A stretch of 64,000 nt of DNA, taken from assembly GCF_963259705.1 (NCBI RefSeq), contig NC_081846.1:54279205-54343204 (forward strand), in the 5' to 3' direction. Position 1 is the stretch's first letter. Every line of letters starts with the position of its first letter. This stretch comes from Myotis daubentonii. Lineage: Eukaryota > Chordata > Mammalia > Chiroptera > Vespertilionidae. Shown here piece by piece: positions 24,218 to 36,554 of the stretch. A model generated the notes under the pieces. It saw only the letters and a list, made by a program, of their open reading frames with translations, made no database searches and was not told where the DNA came from. Made by a program: the position numbers and the translations under genes.

Positions 24218-27170
24218 TATAGTTTTCCAATGCACAGAAAGTAAAACAGACTATAAGCTTTTCAAAGATAGTTTTTCCCAAAGCACCGTTGTGCACATTT
24301 CTTGGATTCTCATGATAACAGTTAATTAAAATTATTATTGACTATTTTTACTAATTAATTTTTATATGTTTTATGCATTAGCACTGTTTATTCACATGTA
24401 GAGTAGTTAAAATTTAATCATTACTTATTAAAGTACATAATCTTCAGTGAGATAAAGGAAGATTTCCTAAACCTCCTCAACACAATTCACTTCTGACAAC
24501 ACAATTGTTAATTCATAAAACGTTATTGACTTTAGTATGTATAGTAAACTAATATATCCTTATCATTATAAAACTAGTATTTAATTACTGGGTACAAAAT
24601 ATAATTGGGTCTTCTTTCATCAATTACTGGTCCACTATAGAATGGAAGTTGCTATCATGTTCCTACTTTGCAGCTGTATTTAAATTTTTTTGAACTTATT
24701 TTTTTATCTTCTTATCTTCTTCTGAACTTATGTTCTATGTTACTGTTCCAATGTCAATTTTATATTGACATAGTGTAGAATGTGTTGTGTGATGAATAAA
24801 CCACAGACACATTAGGTTGAACTATATTAAATTGTCATACCATGGGTCAAAATGCTCAAGAATCAGCAATTTCACGTGGTGCAAAGCTAATCCTTGCAAA
24901 CTGGTGTGTGTGTTTTTTACCCCTTTCCATTATCAGGATAAATTATCAAATATTCACCAAATCACAAATGAATGCCTAAAGGAAGTAACATCTTTATAAT
25001 ATACATTCTATTCACCACTTGTAAAAGTAGTTCACCCATCCATAAAAATTAACTTCCAACAGGAATGACTACGACCTAGTCACTAGGTGGATAAGAGGTC
25101 TGGAAACCTAATTTTATGTATGTTTGAGTTAAATTTATGATATTTACTGAAACAATGAAGACTGGTTTGTTTTACAGTAAATTATGTGTTTGAATAAAAC
25201 TTCAAAGAGTAATTGCAAAGCATAAATAATCTACTTATTAATCAACGCCTTTCAAAACAATAGAGAGGAGAAAACTGTCCGCTGAAAACTGTCCACCAGC
25301 TATGCCTTCGATAGAGTATAAGAAAAGCAGAGCCCCCTCTTGGGAGAACAGGAAGACTGAGGACTTTACTCAAAGAAACTGGTTTGTCCAGACAGTTTTA
25401 TTTCACTACCCCTCAAAAGTGAGAATGCCTTGGTCACTTCTGCTTCAAAGCAGCCGTAAGGTCAGCAGGACCTCGGGGTAAGGATGCAGGCACATTGCAC
25501 CCTTGACCCCTGAGATCCAGGAAGGAGGTCAGACCTGCCTGATGGAAGTCTTCACAGGAACCAGGGTTGCCGTAGTTTGCTACTATGTGTAGCATACCTA
25601 GTGTCACACAAAGTCATTGGGTAAAAAGAAAACTTGCCATTTATACTTTATGAATTACATTTATGAAATTCTACGTGTAATTAGCAATACAAGTAGCTTA
25701 AATTTCTGGATTTGTTTGATCCACATGTGCATTTTTAGTTCCTGAAAACTTTGAGAAAAGAAAAGAAAGGCTCTAAATACAGATTAAAAGACGTGGTCCC
25801 TTCCCATAAAATGTGCGCATTCCTCTGGGGCAGAAAAGATGAACGTATATGAAAGAATTAGAAAACATCCTATAACACAGTCCCCCTCCTCCCTCAAGGC
25901 ACTAATTGTTACCATACACTTATATGGCACCTCCCTTAATACCCAAACAGGGGCTGTGGAACAAACTGTTGAATAAAATACACCCACAATCCCCCCCTTA
26001 GCCAGGGACTGGCGAAAATTCAGTCCCTTCATTCTAATCATAAGCTCTTCTGACTTTGAGATCCACCTACACCAGTTTTTCTCATGGTTGGGCAATATCT
26101 TCAGAAATCCTAGCCGGGAAATTAAGAAAATAATGCTAGTGACAAAGTAATACTAATGACAGCCCCACGCCCAGGTGTGGAGCCTCCCGAGTGCCCTTCA
26201 GTAGGTGTTTAATTATTTTGTGTCCCTCTGCAATCCTTGGAACACTGCTGGCAACATGCTGCTCAAAAGACGAGGAGGCATAGCCTGTGTAGGCAGCTGG
26301 TCCACACTCCCTCTCCGATGCCAATTTACCTCTCAAGTGTTAGCTACCAAACAAGCCAGGGATCCGAGCTGAGAATTTTGTTTACGTGACTAGCCAAGTC
26401 TGACCTGCCCCCCACACACATACACACTCCGCCCCACCCTAAGTTTTCAAAATTTCTAGAAAAATTTTGCAATGCACTTTTCAAATTTATTAGGATATGA
26501 AATCTCCTGGAACAGAAAAATTCCAAATATACCTACTACCTAGGAAATACCATCCTTGCTTATGCACCCCCTTCCCCTCTGCCTGGGTTACAGGGAACGT
26601 GAGGACATCCTTTCACAATGTTTTGCCGAAGCCCAGGCTGTCTTTTCCCTTCTCTGCTCTTCAAAGGGCTGCCTTTGCCTCTCGCACATTCCTCTCCTCC
26701 AAGAGGACTGTGAACATCTGTTCAGCATCTTTCAGACTGGAGCCTGCTCACGCGCGCGGCTCTCTGGGGCACTGGAACATTGACCCGCAGCCTTTTCTTG
26801 TCCCAACTTGGTCTCAACTATTTTTAGCCTCGTTGATTTTCGTTTTCAACATTTCAGTCATTTTCCATGCCTGCTTATTCTCCTATTCCTCCATGTTGTG
26901 TAATATTCCTTTGATGACCATTTTCCAAGGAACTCAAAGAACTCGATGATTCAGCCTTCCTCCCACACGCCTCTCGAGGCAAGAGGCTCTCCTCCCTACT
27001 TCTCCGAGGTGCCGGATTGTTTGGCTCCGGTGCAGTTCTGTTTTTCCAGCTGTCAAGCAGCAGCTGACCAGGTTTGTTTTTCTTCACACTGAAAATCGAC
27101 ACGCAGCAAAGTGTGTTAATGCATAGTAGGCGGGAAGCAAGGTCTAAAAGAAATAAGTCAAAATGGAACC
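24218..27170. other. Intergenic, no gene recognised
   Basis: AT-rich to about 25200, then balanced. The 150-residue frame at 26497-26949 overlaps other frames and has no domain I recognise. No glucagon-like exon was found. Confidence 0.4.
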
Positions 27171-27199
27171 TCAGAACTCAACGTGGCTATGAACATAGA

Positions 27200-27893
27200 G
27201 AGAGACAAGCTCAACAATTTTATTATGTGCCAGATGCCAGGCTAGTTGCTGGGAATAACGGTGGAGAAACCCCAGTCCCTGGCCTTCAGAAGGAGGAGAC
27301 AAATGAATTAGCATTTATTCGTGCTCTGAGAGAGCACAGAGGCAACGCACTACCCTGGGACAGGAGGTGGGCAGGGCTTCTTAGACGTGGCACCCGAGTG
27401 CGGAAGGTTACTAGGATTTAGCCAGAAGAAAAACAAGGGGAATGAAATACCAGGTAGAGGGAACATTGTGTCTGATATTTTGGAAGCAAAGGAGAAAGAC
27501 AGCAATTCTTAGAAATGCAAGTAGCTTAACGCAGGTGTGGAAGGTTGGGGAGGAGCAGTGAAAAGGAAAGTTGAGAGACCAGGCCATGTTAAGGAATGGA
27601 CTTTATCCTGCAGTGGGGGAAGCCACATTTTAAGTAGGAAGATAATAGAGGCTGCACTGGAGTAAAATTACAAGACAAGAGGCCAGTCACAGGAGGCTGG
27701 TGCAGTGATCTGAACCGAAAGAGGGGAAGGCCTGAACAAAGGTGAAGCCTTGAGGGATGTAGAGAAGTAAGAGATATTGAAGAGGTTGATGTGTGGGGTA
27801 AGTAGACCAGTAGCTCTTGGGTTTCTGGCTTGGACAACCTGGCAGTCGATTCCTCTCACTGAGGTGGGACAAGATGAAAAAGGATCATACTTG

Positions 27894-27927
<34 letters not shown>

Positions 27928-28090
27928 GGGGGGAGGGTGGGATGAGTGGGGGTAGTGCCAGCAATAATTAATGATTAACTGACTCTTGGTTAAATTGCTT
28001 TTGATAGGCCTCTGAATCATCCAGGCCCGGACATCCAGGTGGCTCAGAATCCAGTAGAGAAATCCCAACTAAAGAGATATGTGGAGAAAT
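27200..28090. repeat. Probable old LINE remnant with (GT)n
   Basis: Phrases such as TATTATGTGCCAGATGCCAGG and GGAATGGACTTTATCCTGCAG resemble diverged L2/CR1-type mammalian LINE text. A (GT)n run of about 15 units lies at 27895-27927. Confidence 0.35.
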
Positions 28091-29318
28091 AATCAGCAGA
28101 TAGATACCTTTGAACACTTCAAGGAGTAGCTAAGATTACTCAGTTATTATATCATTAAATCCCCTTAACTCTGTGAAGTGGGTTAAAAGAAAAGACCCAC
28201 AGGCGTATAATAATTGGATGACAGATCCAGGCTTGTCTGACTTCAAATCTTTGCCTTTTTCTCGTCTCCATGCTGCTTTCCAGGGGGTATATTGAGTGCT
28301 TGGAAGAAGTGTTCGTTTCTGTGCTCATGGCTTGGGTGCGTTCACTCCAGCCCAACACTGCTGTAGTTTATGGAAACACAAATATTAATAAAGCATGTCT
28401 GCCGCATTCAAAGCAGGGTAAGAGAGAGGGGAAGTCAACAGTCATTTTCATATAATATGGTAAGGGCAGTGATGGAGGTGTGTCTGAGGTGTATTTGGTA
28501 CAACTTGTAAGAATCAGGAAGAACCTCTGGCCCCAAAAGTACAGATAAAATGCCGATGTCAATCATGTCAACCTCCAATCAAGTCTATTCATCAGACTGA
28601 GTGGAGTTGGAGAGTGGAGGCAGGGTGGAGAGGTGGAGCCTCTGTCTGAAAGGACTGGTTTGAAGGGGAGACTTGGCTTAGAAGAGACAATGAAAGAGAC
28701 CAAAAGAAGGAGGACACCTCCAGGAAGGAGCCAAGAGGACCTCCACAATAAACATCAGACCCACAGCCTAGGGCATTCAGGTAGCCTCTGGGAATTCCAC
28801 TCTCCTCCCTCAGCCTTCCATAAAAAATGCTTTTTGGAGGCCAGAAATGGTTTGATCTGGGGTTTCCTAGCAAGTGTAGATGGATTAGCAATTGTTAACT
28901 TGTTTGTAAGCATTGTTATCCCAGGGATGGGCCTGATTGTTCATCAAGATATTCTCAGTACATAGTCTGCAAAGTAGCATCTCAATAAATGTTAACCTTT
29001 ATTGAATCAAAGCTAAATGTAAATAAACAACTAGTTATGCTCAAAGTATTTCTTTTAGTTTTCTAAAATATATATCATATGTTGAATATTATAACTGTTG
29101 TAGTCAAGTGGCTGATAAATGTGGACACATCATTAAAATTTTTAAGATAATATGGTTGATAAAAGACAAAATAAATAATGTTATAACAGCCTTTGGTGTA
29201 GTTGGGGGAAAAAAAGCAGAAACCAATGAATGAACCATGCTTGCTCCTGAAACACTGGAAGGGAGAAATGAGAGGATTACCTGGGGTGTCTTTTTAAACA
29301 TATAAGTTCTTTCATGGT
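28091..29318. other. Intergenic; MIR-like text near 28120-28215
   Basis: A short stretch resembles MIR. The rest shows no gene. Confidence 0.35.
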
Positions 29319-29334
29319 TGCATCCTCATTTCTT

Positions 29335-29557
29335 TTTTCTTTTTAAATATATTTTATTGATTTTTTACAGAGAGGAAGGGAGAGGGATAGAGAGTTAGAA
29401 ACATTGATGAGAGAGAAACATCGATCAGCTGCCTCCTGCACACCCCCTACTGGGGATGTGCCCGCAACCCAGGTACATGCCCTTGACCAGAATCGAACCC
29501 GGGACTCTTCAGTCCCCAGGTCGACGCTCTATCCAGTGAGCCAAACCAGCTAGAGCA
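29335..29557 (-). mobile_element. Ves SINE, antisense
   Basis: The minus strand shows GGCTCACTGGATAGAGCGTC and GGTTCGATTCTGGTCAAGGG. It is flanked by a perfect 16-bp duplication, TGCATCCTCATTTCTT, at 29319-29334 and 29558-29573. Confidence 0.93.
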
Positions 29558-29573
29558 TGCATCCTCATTTCTT

Positions 29574-30200
29574 ATATGGAAATGAACAAAGACCATCTAA
29601 TTGAGAACAAAAGCAAAGTCTGATTTTCTCAGGGCCTAATATAGCAAGGACAGAGTTCCCTGATTGAAGGGCAAGTGTCCAAGGAGAAAAAATAAAAAAT
29701 TCAAAAAAAACCACACACTTTGCTTATCTTCCAGAGTAGAGGGCAAGGAGTGCGATCTGTTCAGCTTCCTCATCACTGCTTTGCCCACTCCCATGCCATC
29801 CTCCCTCTTTCCTTCTTTCCAGTGTAAGATCCCATTTCTTACAGGCCTCTAATTACAGTCCCCAAGAACACAGAGAAAGATCTGATGTTATTTTTTCTTC
29901 ATTTATCAGTTCACTTTTTTTATTTACTCAACACACTCTTATTGACTACTGATGTGTTCCAGGCACATTATTAGGCAATATAGAGAGAAAGATGGGAAAA
30001 AAGATAAAATAACTGGAACATTTCCAATCTTCATGAAGTGACAGTTTAGCAAATAATATTTGCTATAATGGTGTTGGGCTACTTATCAAGTTATTTTTCA
30101 TTTGGTCTCTCATACATTCTTCACCCTTATGTTCCCTGACTAGTGCCTAAGGAGGCGCTGCAGATAGCATCCTCTATTAAAATAAGATTGAGACTAAGAT
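29574..30200. other. Intergenic, no gene recognised
   Basis: The text TTATTTACTCAACACACTC near 29920 may be an old LINE or MIR tail. Nothing else is assigned. Confidence 0.35.
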
Positions 30201-30207
30201 TAATAAG

Positions 30208-30405
30208 GCATATATATAATTGATTTCAGAGAGGAAGGGATAGAGAGATAGAAACATCAATCTGAGATAGAATCATTACTCTGCTGCCTCCTGCACACCC
30301 CACACTGGGGACTGAGCCCACAACCAGGGCATGTGCCCTGACCTGGAATTGAATCATGACTTCCTGGTTCATAGGTTGATGCTCAACCAATGAGTCATAC
30401 CAACC
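30208..30405 (-). mobile_element. Ves SINE, antisense
   Basis: The minus strand reads TGACTCATTGGTTGAGCATC then a GATTCAATTCCAGGTCAGGG box, with a reduced tail. A short AATAAGG direct repeat flanks it (near 30200 and 30410). Confidence 0.8.
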
Positions 30406-30410
30406 GGGCA

Positions 30411-31070
30411 ATAAGGATCTTTACCCTCCACCTTTAGTGGGGTTTAGTCAAGAAAAGGTACCAGCAAGGTATTGAAGACAAGGAAGAAAAGAGACCAAAG
30501 TATTTATTCCTTTTGCTTTATATTTGCTTTGTGCTTTTGGCTTTATCCCTCCAGGTCAACAGTTCATTCTCGGAGACTCCCACCTCCAAGTCACAGATTC
30601 TTTATCGGGGCTATTCCCGCAAAGGGTTGCAGGGATACCTCTTGTATTAAGAGCATTTGACCTGCAGTGGTGGTGGTTCATTTATCCTGGGGTACTTAAG
30701 AAGGAAATAGATGGGCAGCATTCTAAACTATGGCTTGATTTAAACACTCATAAAAATAATGTATGGTGCAGAAATCTCCCTTAAGTCGTCATAATATAAA
30801 TTCATGGCCTCTCATCAAGTCTCAAACTCGAACCAGTTCATAGGCCCAGAATGCCTTGTTTGAAATGGAAACCAGACCTTTTTGAGGATGGAGCCTGCAG
30901 TGCTGCCACAGTACATACCTATGTCTTCTCCCAAGTCTTCCTCAGAAGCACACATAACATAAAAATAAGTTTGAAAATGACCTGTGAAATGGGATAAGCT
31001 GAGACCTCCCAGGAGTTCTTAAATACTGACCTTTGGTTTCTACTAATTCCTGTGGAGTTAAAGCACCACC
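30411..31070. other. Intergenic, no gene recognised
   Basis: No coding or repeat signature I can name with confidence. Confidence 0.35.
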
Positions 31071-31078
31071 ATGGTTCA

Positions 31079-31850
31079 GCGGTGAATTACCACAAACCCA
31101 GTGGCTTAAAACAACACGAATTTCTTATCTGATAGTCCTGGAGGTCAGAAGTCTGAAATGGGTCCAACTAAAGTTCCTTCTAGAGCATTGGTTCCTAATG
31201 TGAGGCGTGTGCCACAGGGGGGCAAGTTGATTTTAAGGGGGGCAATTCAAAAATGAGTTATTAACAGTAAGGTTTTTGCATTTCTTATGGTTCTGGGGCC
31301 TCATATAGAGCATATAAACATATATTGTGACATACTTATGCATTTCAATTCTCTATTATATGTTTTGAAACTTTATTGGCTATTTTTATAACACTTCATA
31401 TTATTATTTTTTAAACAATTTCTTAGTGATTTCTTCCTCAGTATTTCAACTGTCTTTTTATTCTTTTATTTTTCTCTTTCATGGATGCCATGTTCTTTGG
31501 AAGCTTGTTTAGACCAAGTTAATGGCCTTTTAGGCTTCCTCCATGTGAATGGAGTTCACTTTCTGAATAATAAGAATTATATGTCATGGGGATGGGGGGG
31601 GGGCATCAGGATTTTAGAGATGCTTAGGGGGGGCATGGCCAAAAAAGATTGGGAACCACTGTTCTAGAGGCTCTGGGGGAGAAATTATTTGCTTGAATTC
31701 TCCAGCTTCTGGGGTTGGCCTGCATTCCTTGGCTCATTTATCCTCCTGACCCCTGGAGAGAGATTGTGGCAGGACAGACCACATGGAAACCCTTAGCACT
31801 GTCCCACCACAGCTACTGCAAAATAATACTGCATTTCTGGGCAAATACAG
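31079..31850. repeat. Unclassified old interspersed repeat, split by a hAT element
   Basis: It contains the phrase CCCAGTGGCTTAAAACAACA and then CCTGGAGGTCAGAAGTCTG, found in a common ancient mammalian repeat. Similar text occurs near 33315, 49345 and 62255. I do not assign the class. Confidence 0.45.
31186..31661. mobile_element. Non-autonomous hAT element
   Basis: It starts CATTGGTTCCTAATG and ends GATTGGGAACCACTG, which are imperfect inverted ends. An exact 8-bp duplication, TTCTAGAG, lies at 31178-31185 and 31662-31669. Eight bases is the hAT signature. The interior is AT-rich and has no transposase frame. Confidence 0.85.
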
Positions 31851-32999
31851 AGGTTAGTGCCACTAATCTAAAGCTCTGAAATAGGCTGGGGTGTTGGTTT
31901 CCTATTCCACACTCACTGAAACTGTCCTGTTCAGCCTGTGCAAAGTAAAATGGATTGTGGGAAATTATTATGAATCCATCTCAGCTGACATCTCAGGTAT
32001 GGTAACTTTACGAGGTCAAGCAATACAGTCCTGGTTTCTGGGGCTACTAAACTGATGAGCACTTTTTTTCCCCTTGAGTTTAATTAATAAAGACCAACTT
32101 AAAAAGTCTGCCTTTACCTGGAAGAGACAACAGTTTATTTTCACCATCTTACTTCAGGGCTAAGCCAACTCTCTTGCTCTGTGTTATAACATAGTCTATT
32201 GAAAACTAGATCATCTTGCTATCCCATAGAACATCACATTGGTCCATTACATGGTGACATTATGCTAATTCACCCCAAGAACACAGAGAAAGATGGCGTA
32301 CATAAGTAGCAAATTCCTTAAATGCTTTAGTAAGATAAATGTAGCCACGTGGTAGAGGATAAATCCCATGAAGATTTTTGAAAGTTTCAAGGCACCCAGT
32401 GGTTTAGAACATGTCAGGATACACCTGCTAAATGCAAGTTAAGTCACTACACCTTGTATGCCCACCACAAGCGGGACAATGTTTGCCAGAACTCTTTGGA
32501 TTTTCGAGACACCATATACCACAAATGGATGTGCTTCTCCAACCCATTTGGTCAGTAACCTATAAGGCTGTCTGCTTTGAATAAAGCCTGGAGCAAGAGA
32601 GGGCTCCCTAGGTCCAGTCTATAGTACAAGCTGCCCTGATACTGGGATTCTAATGACTTAGCAGACACAATAGTTGCCAGAAGTGTCTGTGGCAACCAGA
32701 GAAAACTTATAGAGTCTCCAGTAAACCCCAATAGGAGAATCACAGAGGATATGCTTAACGTTTTTAGAATAAAGCCAGGCCATTTTTTTAAAAAATATGT
32801 ATTCGTTATCTATTGATCTATAATAAAATACCCCATATCTTTCGGGGCTCTTCTTGGATGATGGCTACAACAACCAATGACTATTCACTGTATGAAAATC
32901 AACTTCTTTCTTTTTATTTTTGTGTCCTTCTTTTCCCTCTGCCTAGCCCATGCTCCCAGTGCTGCTTCCCCAGAATTGATTGTGTTTTATTTTAACATG

Positions 33000-33180
33000 T
33001 TTTAATTAAAGCATAGTTACACAGTATTATATTAGTTTCAGGTGTACAACATAATGATTCGACATTTACGTACCTGACGGTGTGATCAACATGTTAAGTT
33101 TAGTAACCATCTGTCTCCATGAAAAGTTATTACGATATTATTGACTATATTCCCTGAGCTGTACGTTGCATCTCCATGGC
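33000..33180 (+). repeat. Old L1 3'-end fragment
   Basis: It is the best-preserved of three copies (ATTAGTTTCAGGTGTACAAC, ATAATGATTCGACATTTACG, TAACCATCTGTCTCCATG). Confidence 0.65.
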
Positions 33181-33309
33181 TTATGTTTTTTATAACTGGA
33201 AGTTTGTACCTTTTATTCACCTTCACCTTTCTCAACCATCCCCCACCCCCTAGGCTCCTCTCTTTCTACAAGGTTTTGGTAGAGACTGAAAGCATGGTCA
33301 TGGAACACC

Positions 33310-33730
33310 AAGCACATCGGTTTGCTAGGGCCACCATAACAAAGCATCGCCAATTGGGTGGCTTAGACAACAGAAATGTGTTGTCTCACTGTTCTGGAGG
33401 CTGAAAGTCCAGAATCAAGGGATTGACAAGGTTGCAATGTTCCTTCTGAGGCTTGTGAGGGAAGGATGTGTTCCAAGCTTCTTTCTTTCATTCGTTGAAG
33501 ACTGCCTTCTCCCTATGTTTCTTCACACCATCTTCTCTCTATGTGTGCCTGTGTGTGCAAATTTCCCCTCTTAATAAGGACACTGGTCATTTTGGATCAG
33601 AGCACACCTTAATGACTTCCTTTCAGCCTGTGAAGACCTGATCTCCAAAGAAGGTCACTTTCTAAAATACTGGTGATTAGGAGTCCAACGTATCTCTTTT
33701 GGAGGGGACACAGTTCAACCCAGAACAACA
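33310..33730. repeat. Unclassified old interspersed repeat
   Basis: The text GGTTTGCTAGGGCCACCATA, then GGTGGCTTAGACAACAGAAA, is the same ancient family as at 31.1, 49.3 and 62.3 kb. Confidence 0.5.
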
Positions 33731-34560
33731 AGTAACCGTACAACCTGAACTACCCATAATAAACTGATCCACCAAATGATAGTTGGGCATGTTCAGCAGC
33801 ATCCCATTATTAAGTGGAAATGGCATCTATAAGCTATAGGAGATAAACCCAAGTGCCCCAGAGGCACAAGAAGTTCATATGAGCAGAGAATTCGGACTCC
33901 ATGGTACCCACTTCCTCTGTTTCAGTGTCTCTCCCTCCACACATTCCTGTACTTTCATGGGGAGTACCATATAACCAAGCAACAGAGGAGGAAAAGAGTG
34001 GGCCTTATGCAAAGTAAGTTGGTACCAGTCATTGAGTCATCACAGCCCCTTCTCAGGGATACCCTGAAATACCGTAGAAAGAGAAATCTTCCTAATAGAC
34101 AGAACTTTGAGTAGTAGTACATCTGTTTTCCCATTTTGTATGGAAAGAGAGATGGCCTAATATAAAATTACACTGACTCATAAGTGGTGGCTAATGTGTT
34201 GGCCAGCTGTTTCCTAGAGACTTTTAAAAAACAAGAGTGAGAGACTGGTGACAAAGGTCTGAGTGAGGGAGATATGTGGAAGAATTTTTCGAAATGGGCA
34301 TCAAGTGTGAAGACGTGTGTCTCATGCCATGGCCTCCATAGAACAAGATGATATGTTCCTTGGATGGTACCCAACCTTTCCCCAACCTCCCCAGAGTTTG
34401 CTGGATGTACAGTGCCATGGTGTGGGCCTGGAGGTTAAGCATAGGCTCAATGCATGCATGGCCCACCCCAAAGCTGTAGCTTCCTTCCTCCATTGCTGAG
34501 TGTACAAACTGGTGAGAGCAGAGGCTGACACTGAGCTCCCAATGTGGCACTATTCCCTCT

Positions 34561-35464
34561 CGTCTTTGTTAGACGTTCTGTTTTCACCGCTCCAGCTCAC
34601 AGGCTCCAGTAACAATATTGCTATTGACACACTTTTACCAGAAGCTGGAAGAGGGAGGCGGGGATGGATTTGAGAGATTCTGGTAAAGGCAGAATTGGTG
34701 AGGAACTGGTGATGAAGTGAGTGAAGCAAGAAGAGGAAACCTGAGATGACTAAAGTTTTCAGTTTCTACTGGTGGTGAAGTGAGTATAGCAGGAGAGTAG
34801 AAGAGAAACCCTGAGATGACTAACGTTTTCAGTTTCTGTGAATGGTGAATGGAGATATTTTTAATGAAGGTAGAGATGATCAGAGAAGGGTGGGCCGGGG
34901 GTATTGGGGAAGACAGAGTTCAGTTTGAGCCTCTGGAGGTGGGTGTGGATGAGTGTATGTATGTATCATAAGCAACTAGTGGTCAAGAGGGGAAACAAGC
35001 CCTTGACTGCAGAAGCTAAGTCTGGAATGGAGATAAAGATTGGAAATTTGAATTTATTCATAATCATTTTTTATTGGTTAAAAAAACTACATATGCATCT
35101 TTATCGCCCCATTACCCCCTCCCCCACTCATGCTCCCCCCGGCCTGCCCTCCCATGTCTGTGTGTTTTAATGCTCCATAGGACTTTGCATTTTTAACTAT
35201 GGACAGAGAGGCTTTGTTTTTCAACAGCCGTGAACAAACTGAAGAGGCCTTTTAGGAGGTAAAGAGTAGCACATCCTCAAGAGAATGAGCAAAGAGGGGC
35301 CCACAACGCAAATATGTACCTGTGTGTTTTATACTGAAAGTGCCAAGTGCACAGACCTCATCTGTCTTGTTCCACTTCTCTACTTTGGCTTCTAAAAGAG
35401 AGTCTGCTACATCGCAGCCATGAACATATTAGTGAAATGGATGGAATAAATGGGAGGGTGTGGA
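34561..35464. other. Intergenic with a 63-bp tandem duplication
   Basis: A unit starting CTGGTGATGAAGTGAGTG at 34706 repeats at 34769 (CTGGTGGTGAAGTGAGTA) and ends near 34838 with GTTTTCAGTTTCT. No gene is recognised. Confidence 0.6.
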
Positions 35465-35465
35465 G

Positions 35466-35522
35466 ATGGATGGATGGATGGATGGATGGATGGATGGATG
35501 GATGGATGAATGAATGGATGGA
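35466..35522 (+). repeat. (GGAT)n microsatellite
   Basis: About 13 GGAT units with late GAAT interruptions. It produces the spurious MDGWMDGW and HPSIHPS frames. Confidence 0.95.
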
Positions 35523-35619
35523 CGATCGAACCTACAGGGTATAATAGGGAGCTGGGAAAAGGCAGAGCCACACCTGATGGTTTTTCTCTTCTTCAAATCT
35601 TCTTTGCAAGACTGAAAGA

Positions 35620-35800
35620 TAAGCGAGCGGCCAGTGGTTATTCTTAACTTGGCCCCTAATTCAGACTCCACAACTTCCTAGCTGAGTGAAGGGGCCAAGT
35701 GACTCAACCTCTCTGAGCCTAGACTTCCTTCCTGCAAAATAAACACAGCAAATGCTTAGAGCAACGCCTGGGGGTGGGGGGGTGGGGGGTGGGGAGTAGA
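35620..35800. repeat. MIR-like SINE fragment
   Basis: AACTTCCTAGCTGAGTGAAG, then CAACCTCTCTGAGCCTAGAC, is conserved MIR core text. A G-rich run follows at 35770-35797. Confidence 0.6.
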
Positions 35801-36059
35801 TTCCACACCAGAGTCAGTGTTATTATTTTTGGCATCTTGATGAAAAAGTAAGCCTGCAAAGCAAGCCAGAAATTCCCTGTTGAGGGTGAATCCAGATACT
35901 TAGCCTCTAAGTTTCATTCATATGTGAACACTCACCTTCTCCCTCGCTTTGCCATCCAGAAGCTTTAAACACCCCCCTCCTCCCCAACACACCTCTCACT
36001 GGCTAGAGAGAGGCCTGGGTTTTAGTCGCAGCTGCTCACAGTGAGCTGTGTGAGTGCAC

Positions 36060-36548
36060 GGAGCCCATGCACTCTCTGGGCTCTGCCTGTCCAAGCGAGC
36101 TTGCAGGAGCTCAGCTCCAAGGCTTCTTACAAAACAGACCCAGGTCCCGGCGTAGGCCGCCTGGGACGCCGAGTGGGATCCCGGGGGCCAGCGTATCCCC
36201 GATAGGGATCTCACACCCGCTCCGCGAGATCCGGGGCCCCCCGCACGGGGCGCACCCTGGCTGCCGCCGGGCGCCCCGCACAGCGCAGGAGAGGTGCCTC
36301 TCTGGCGCCCCCCGGCCGGGATGCCAGTGTCCGGAGGCGACGCGCCTTGCCCCGCAGCTTGCCCCGCGCAGCCTTTTATGCCTAGCGGGCCAGGCCCTCG
36401 CTAATGTTTAACTCGGGGCCGAAACTTGCGAGCGCCGAGTGACTCCGGGCCGGCGGGGAGCGGGGAGCTGGACGCGCGTCCCGGGCGAGTCTGACTTCTG
36501 CTGCCTCCCCGCTCTGGACGGACGCTCAGTTCCGAGGAGCCGCCGACG
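36060..36548 (+). promoter_or_regulatory. DPP4: DPP4 promoter, CpG island and 5' UTR
   Basis: A dense CpG island runs from about 36120 through exon 1 and continues with gaps to about 37200, in an otherwise AT-rich window. No convincing TATA box is placed at a proper distance, which fits the TATA-less DPP4 promoters described in mammals. The transcription start was not determined. At 36400-36412 the text GCTAATGTTTAAC matches the HNF1 palindrome GTTAATNATTAAC at 10 of 12 fixed positions. HNF1 control of DPP4 is reported in the literature. TTCCGAGGA at 36530 weakly resembles a STAT site. Confidence 0.75.
36400..36412 (+). promoter_or_regulatory. DPP4: Candidate HNF1 site
   Basis: GCTAATGTTTAAC differs from the HNF1 consensus at two positions and stands out as AT-rich in a GC-rich setting. 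It lies about 137 bases upstream of the start codon. Function is inferred. Confidence 0.5.
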
Positions 36549-36554
36549 ATGAAG
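36549..36554 (+). CDS. DPP4: DPP4 coding exon 1 (Met-Lys)
   Basis: The first coding exon of dipeptidyl peptidase 4 holds only two codons, ATG AAG, and is followed by the ideal donor GTGAGT at 36555-36560. It was chosen because joining it in phase 0 to 37122 gives MK|TQWKVLLGLLG, the conserved N-terminus of DPP4 with the very short cytoplasmic tail. A reading that starts upstream of exon 2 inside the intron (37116) would give MQ and would need intron retention, so it is rejected. The intron is 567 bp and ends in a CTTGCAG acceptor at 37115-37121. The exon lies inside the CpG island. The 5' UTR start is not determined. Confidence 0.9.

Larger units (their letters stand above)
32210..34560 (+). 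mobile_element. Degraded ERVL/MaLR-like internal sequence
   Basis: Phrases such as GCAAGAGAGGGCTCCCTAGG, AGACACAATAGTTGCCAGAA and CCAATAGGAGAATCACAG resemble diverged pol text of class III (ERVL) elements, sense strand. It is interrupted by an old L1 fragment at about 33000-33180 and another old repeat at about 33310-33730. All frames are broken. LTRs were not identified. Confidence 0.45.

Noticed and set aside
24218..36060. Searched for the neighbouring glucagon gene (GCG), expected upstream of DPP4 in mammals
   Set aside because: No glucagon or GLP-like exon was recognised, so it probably lies beyond the left edge.
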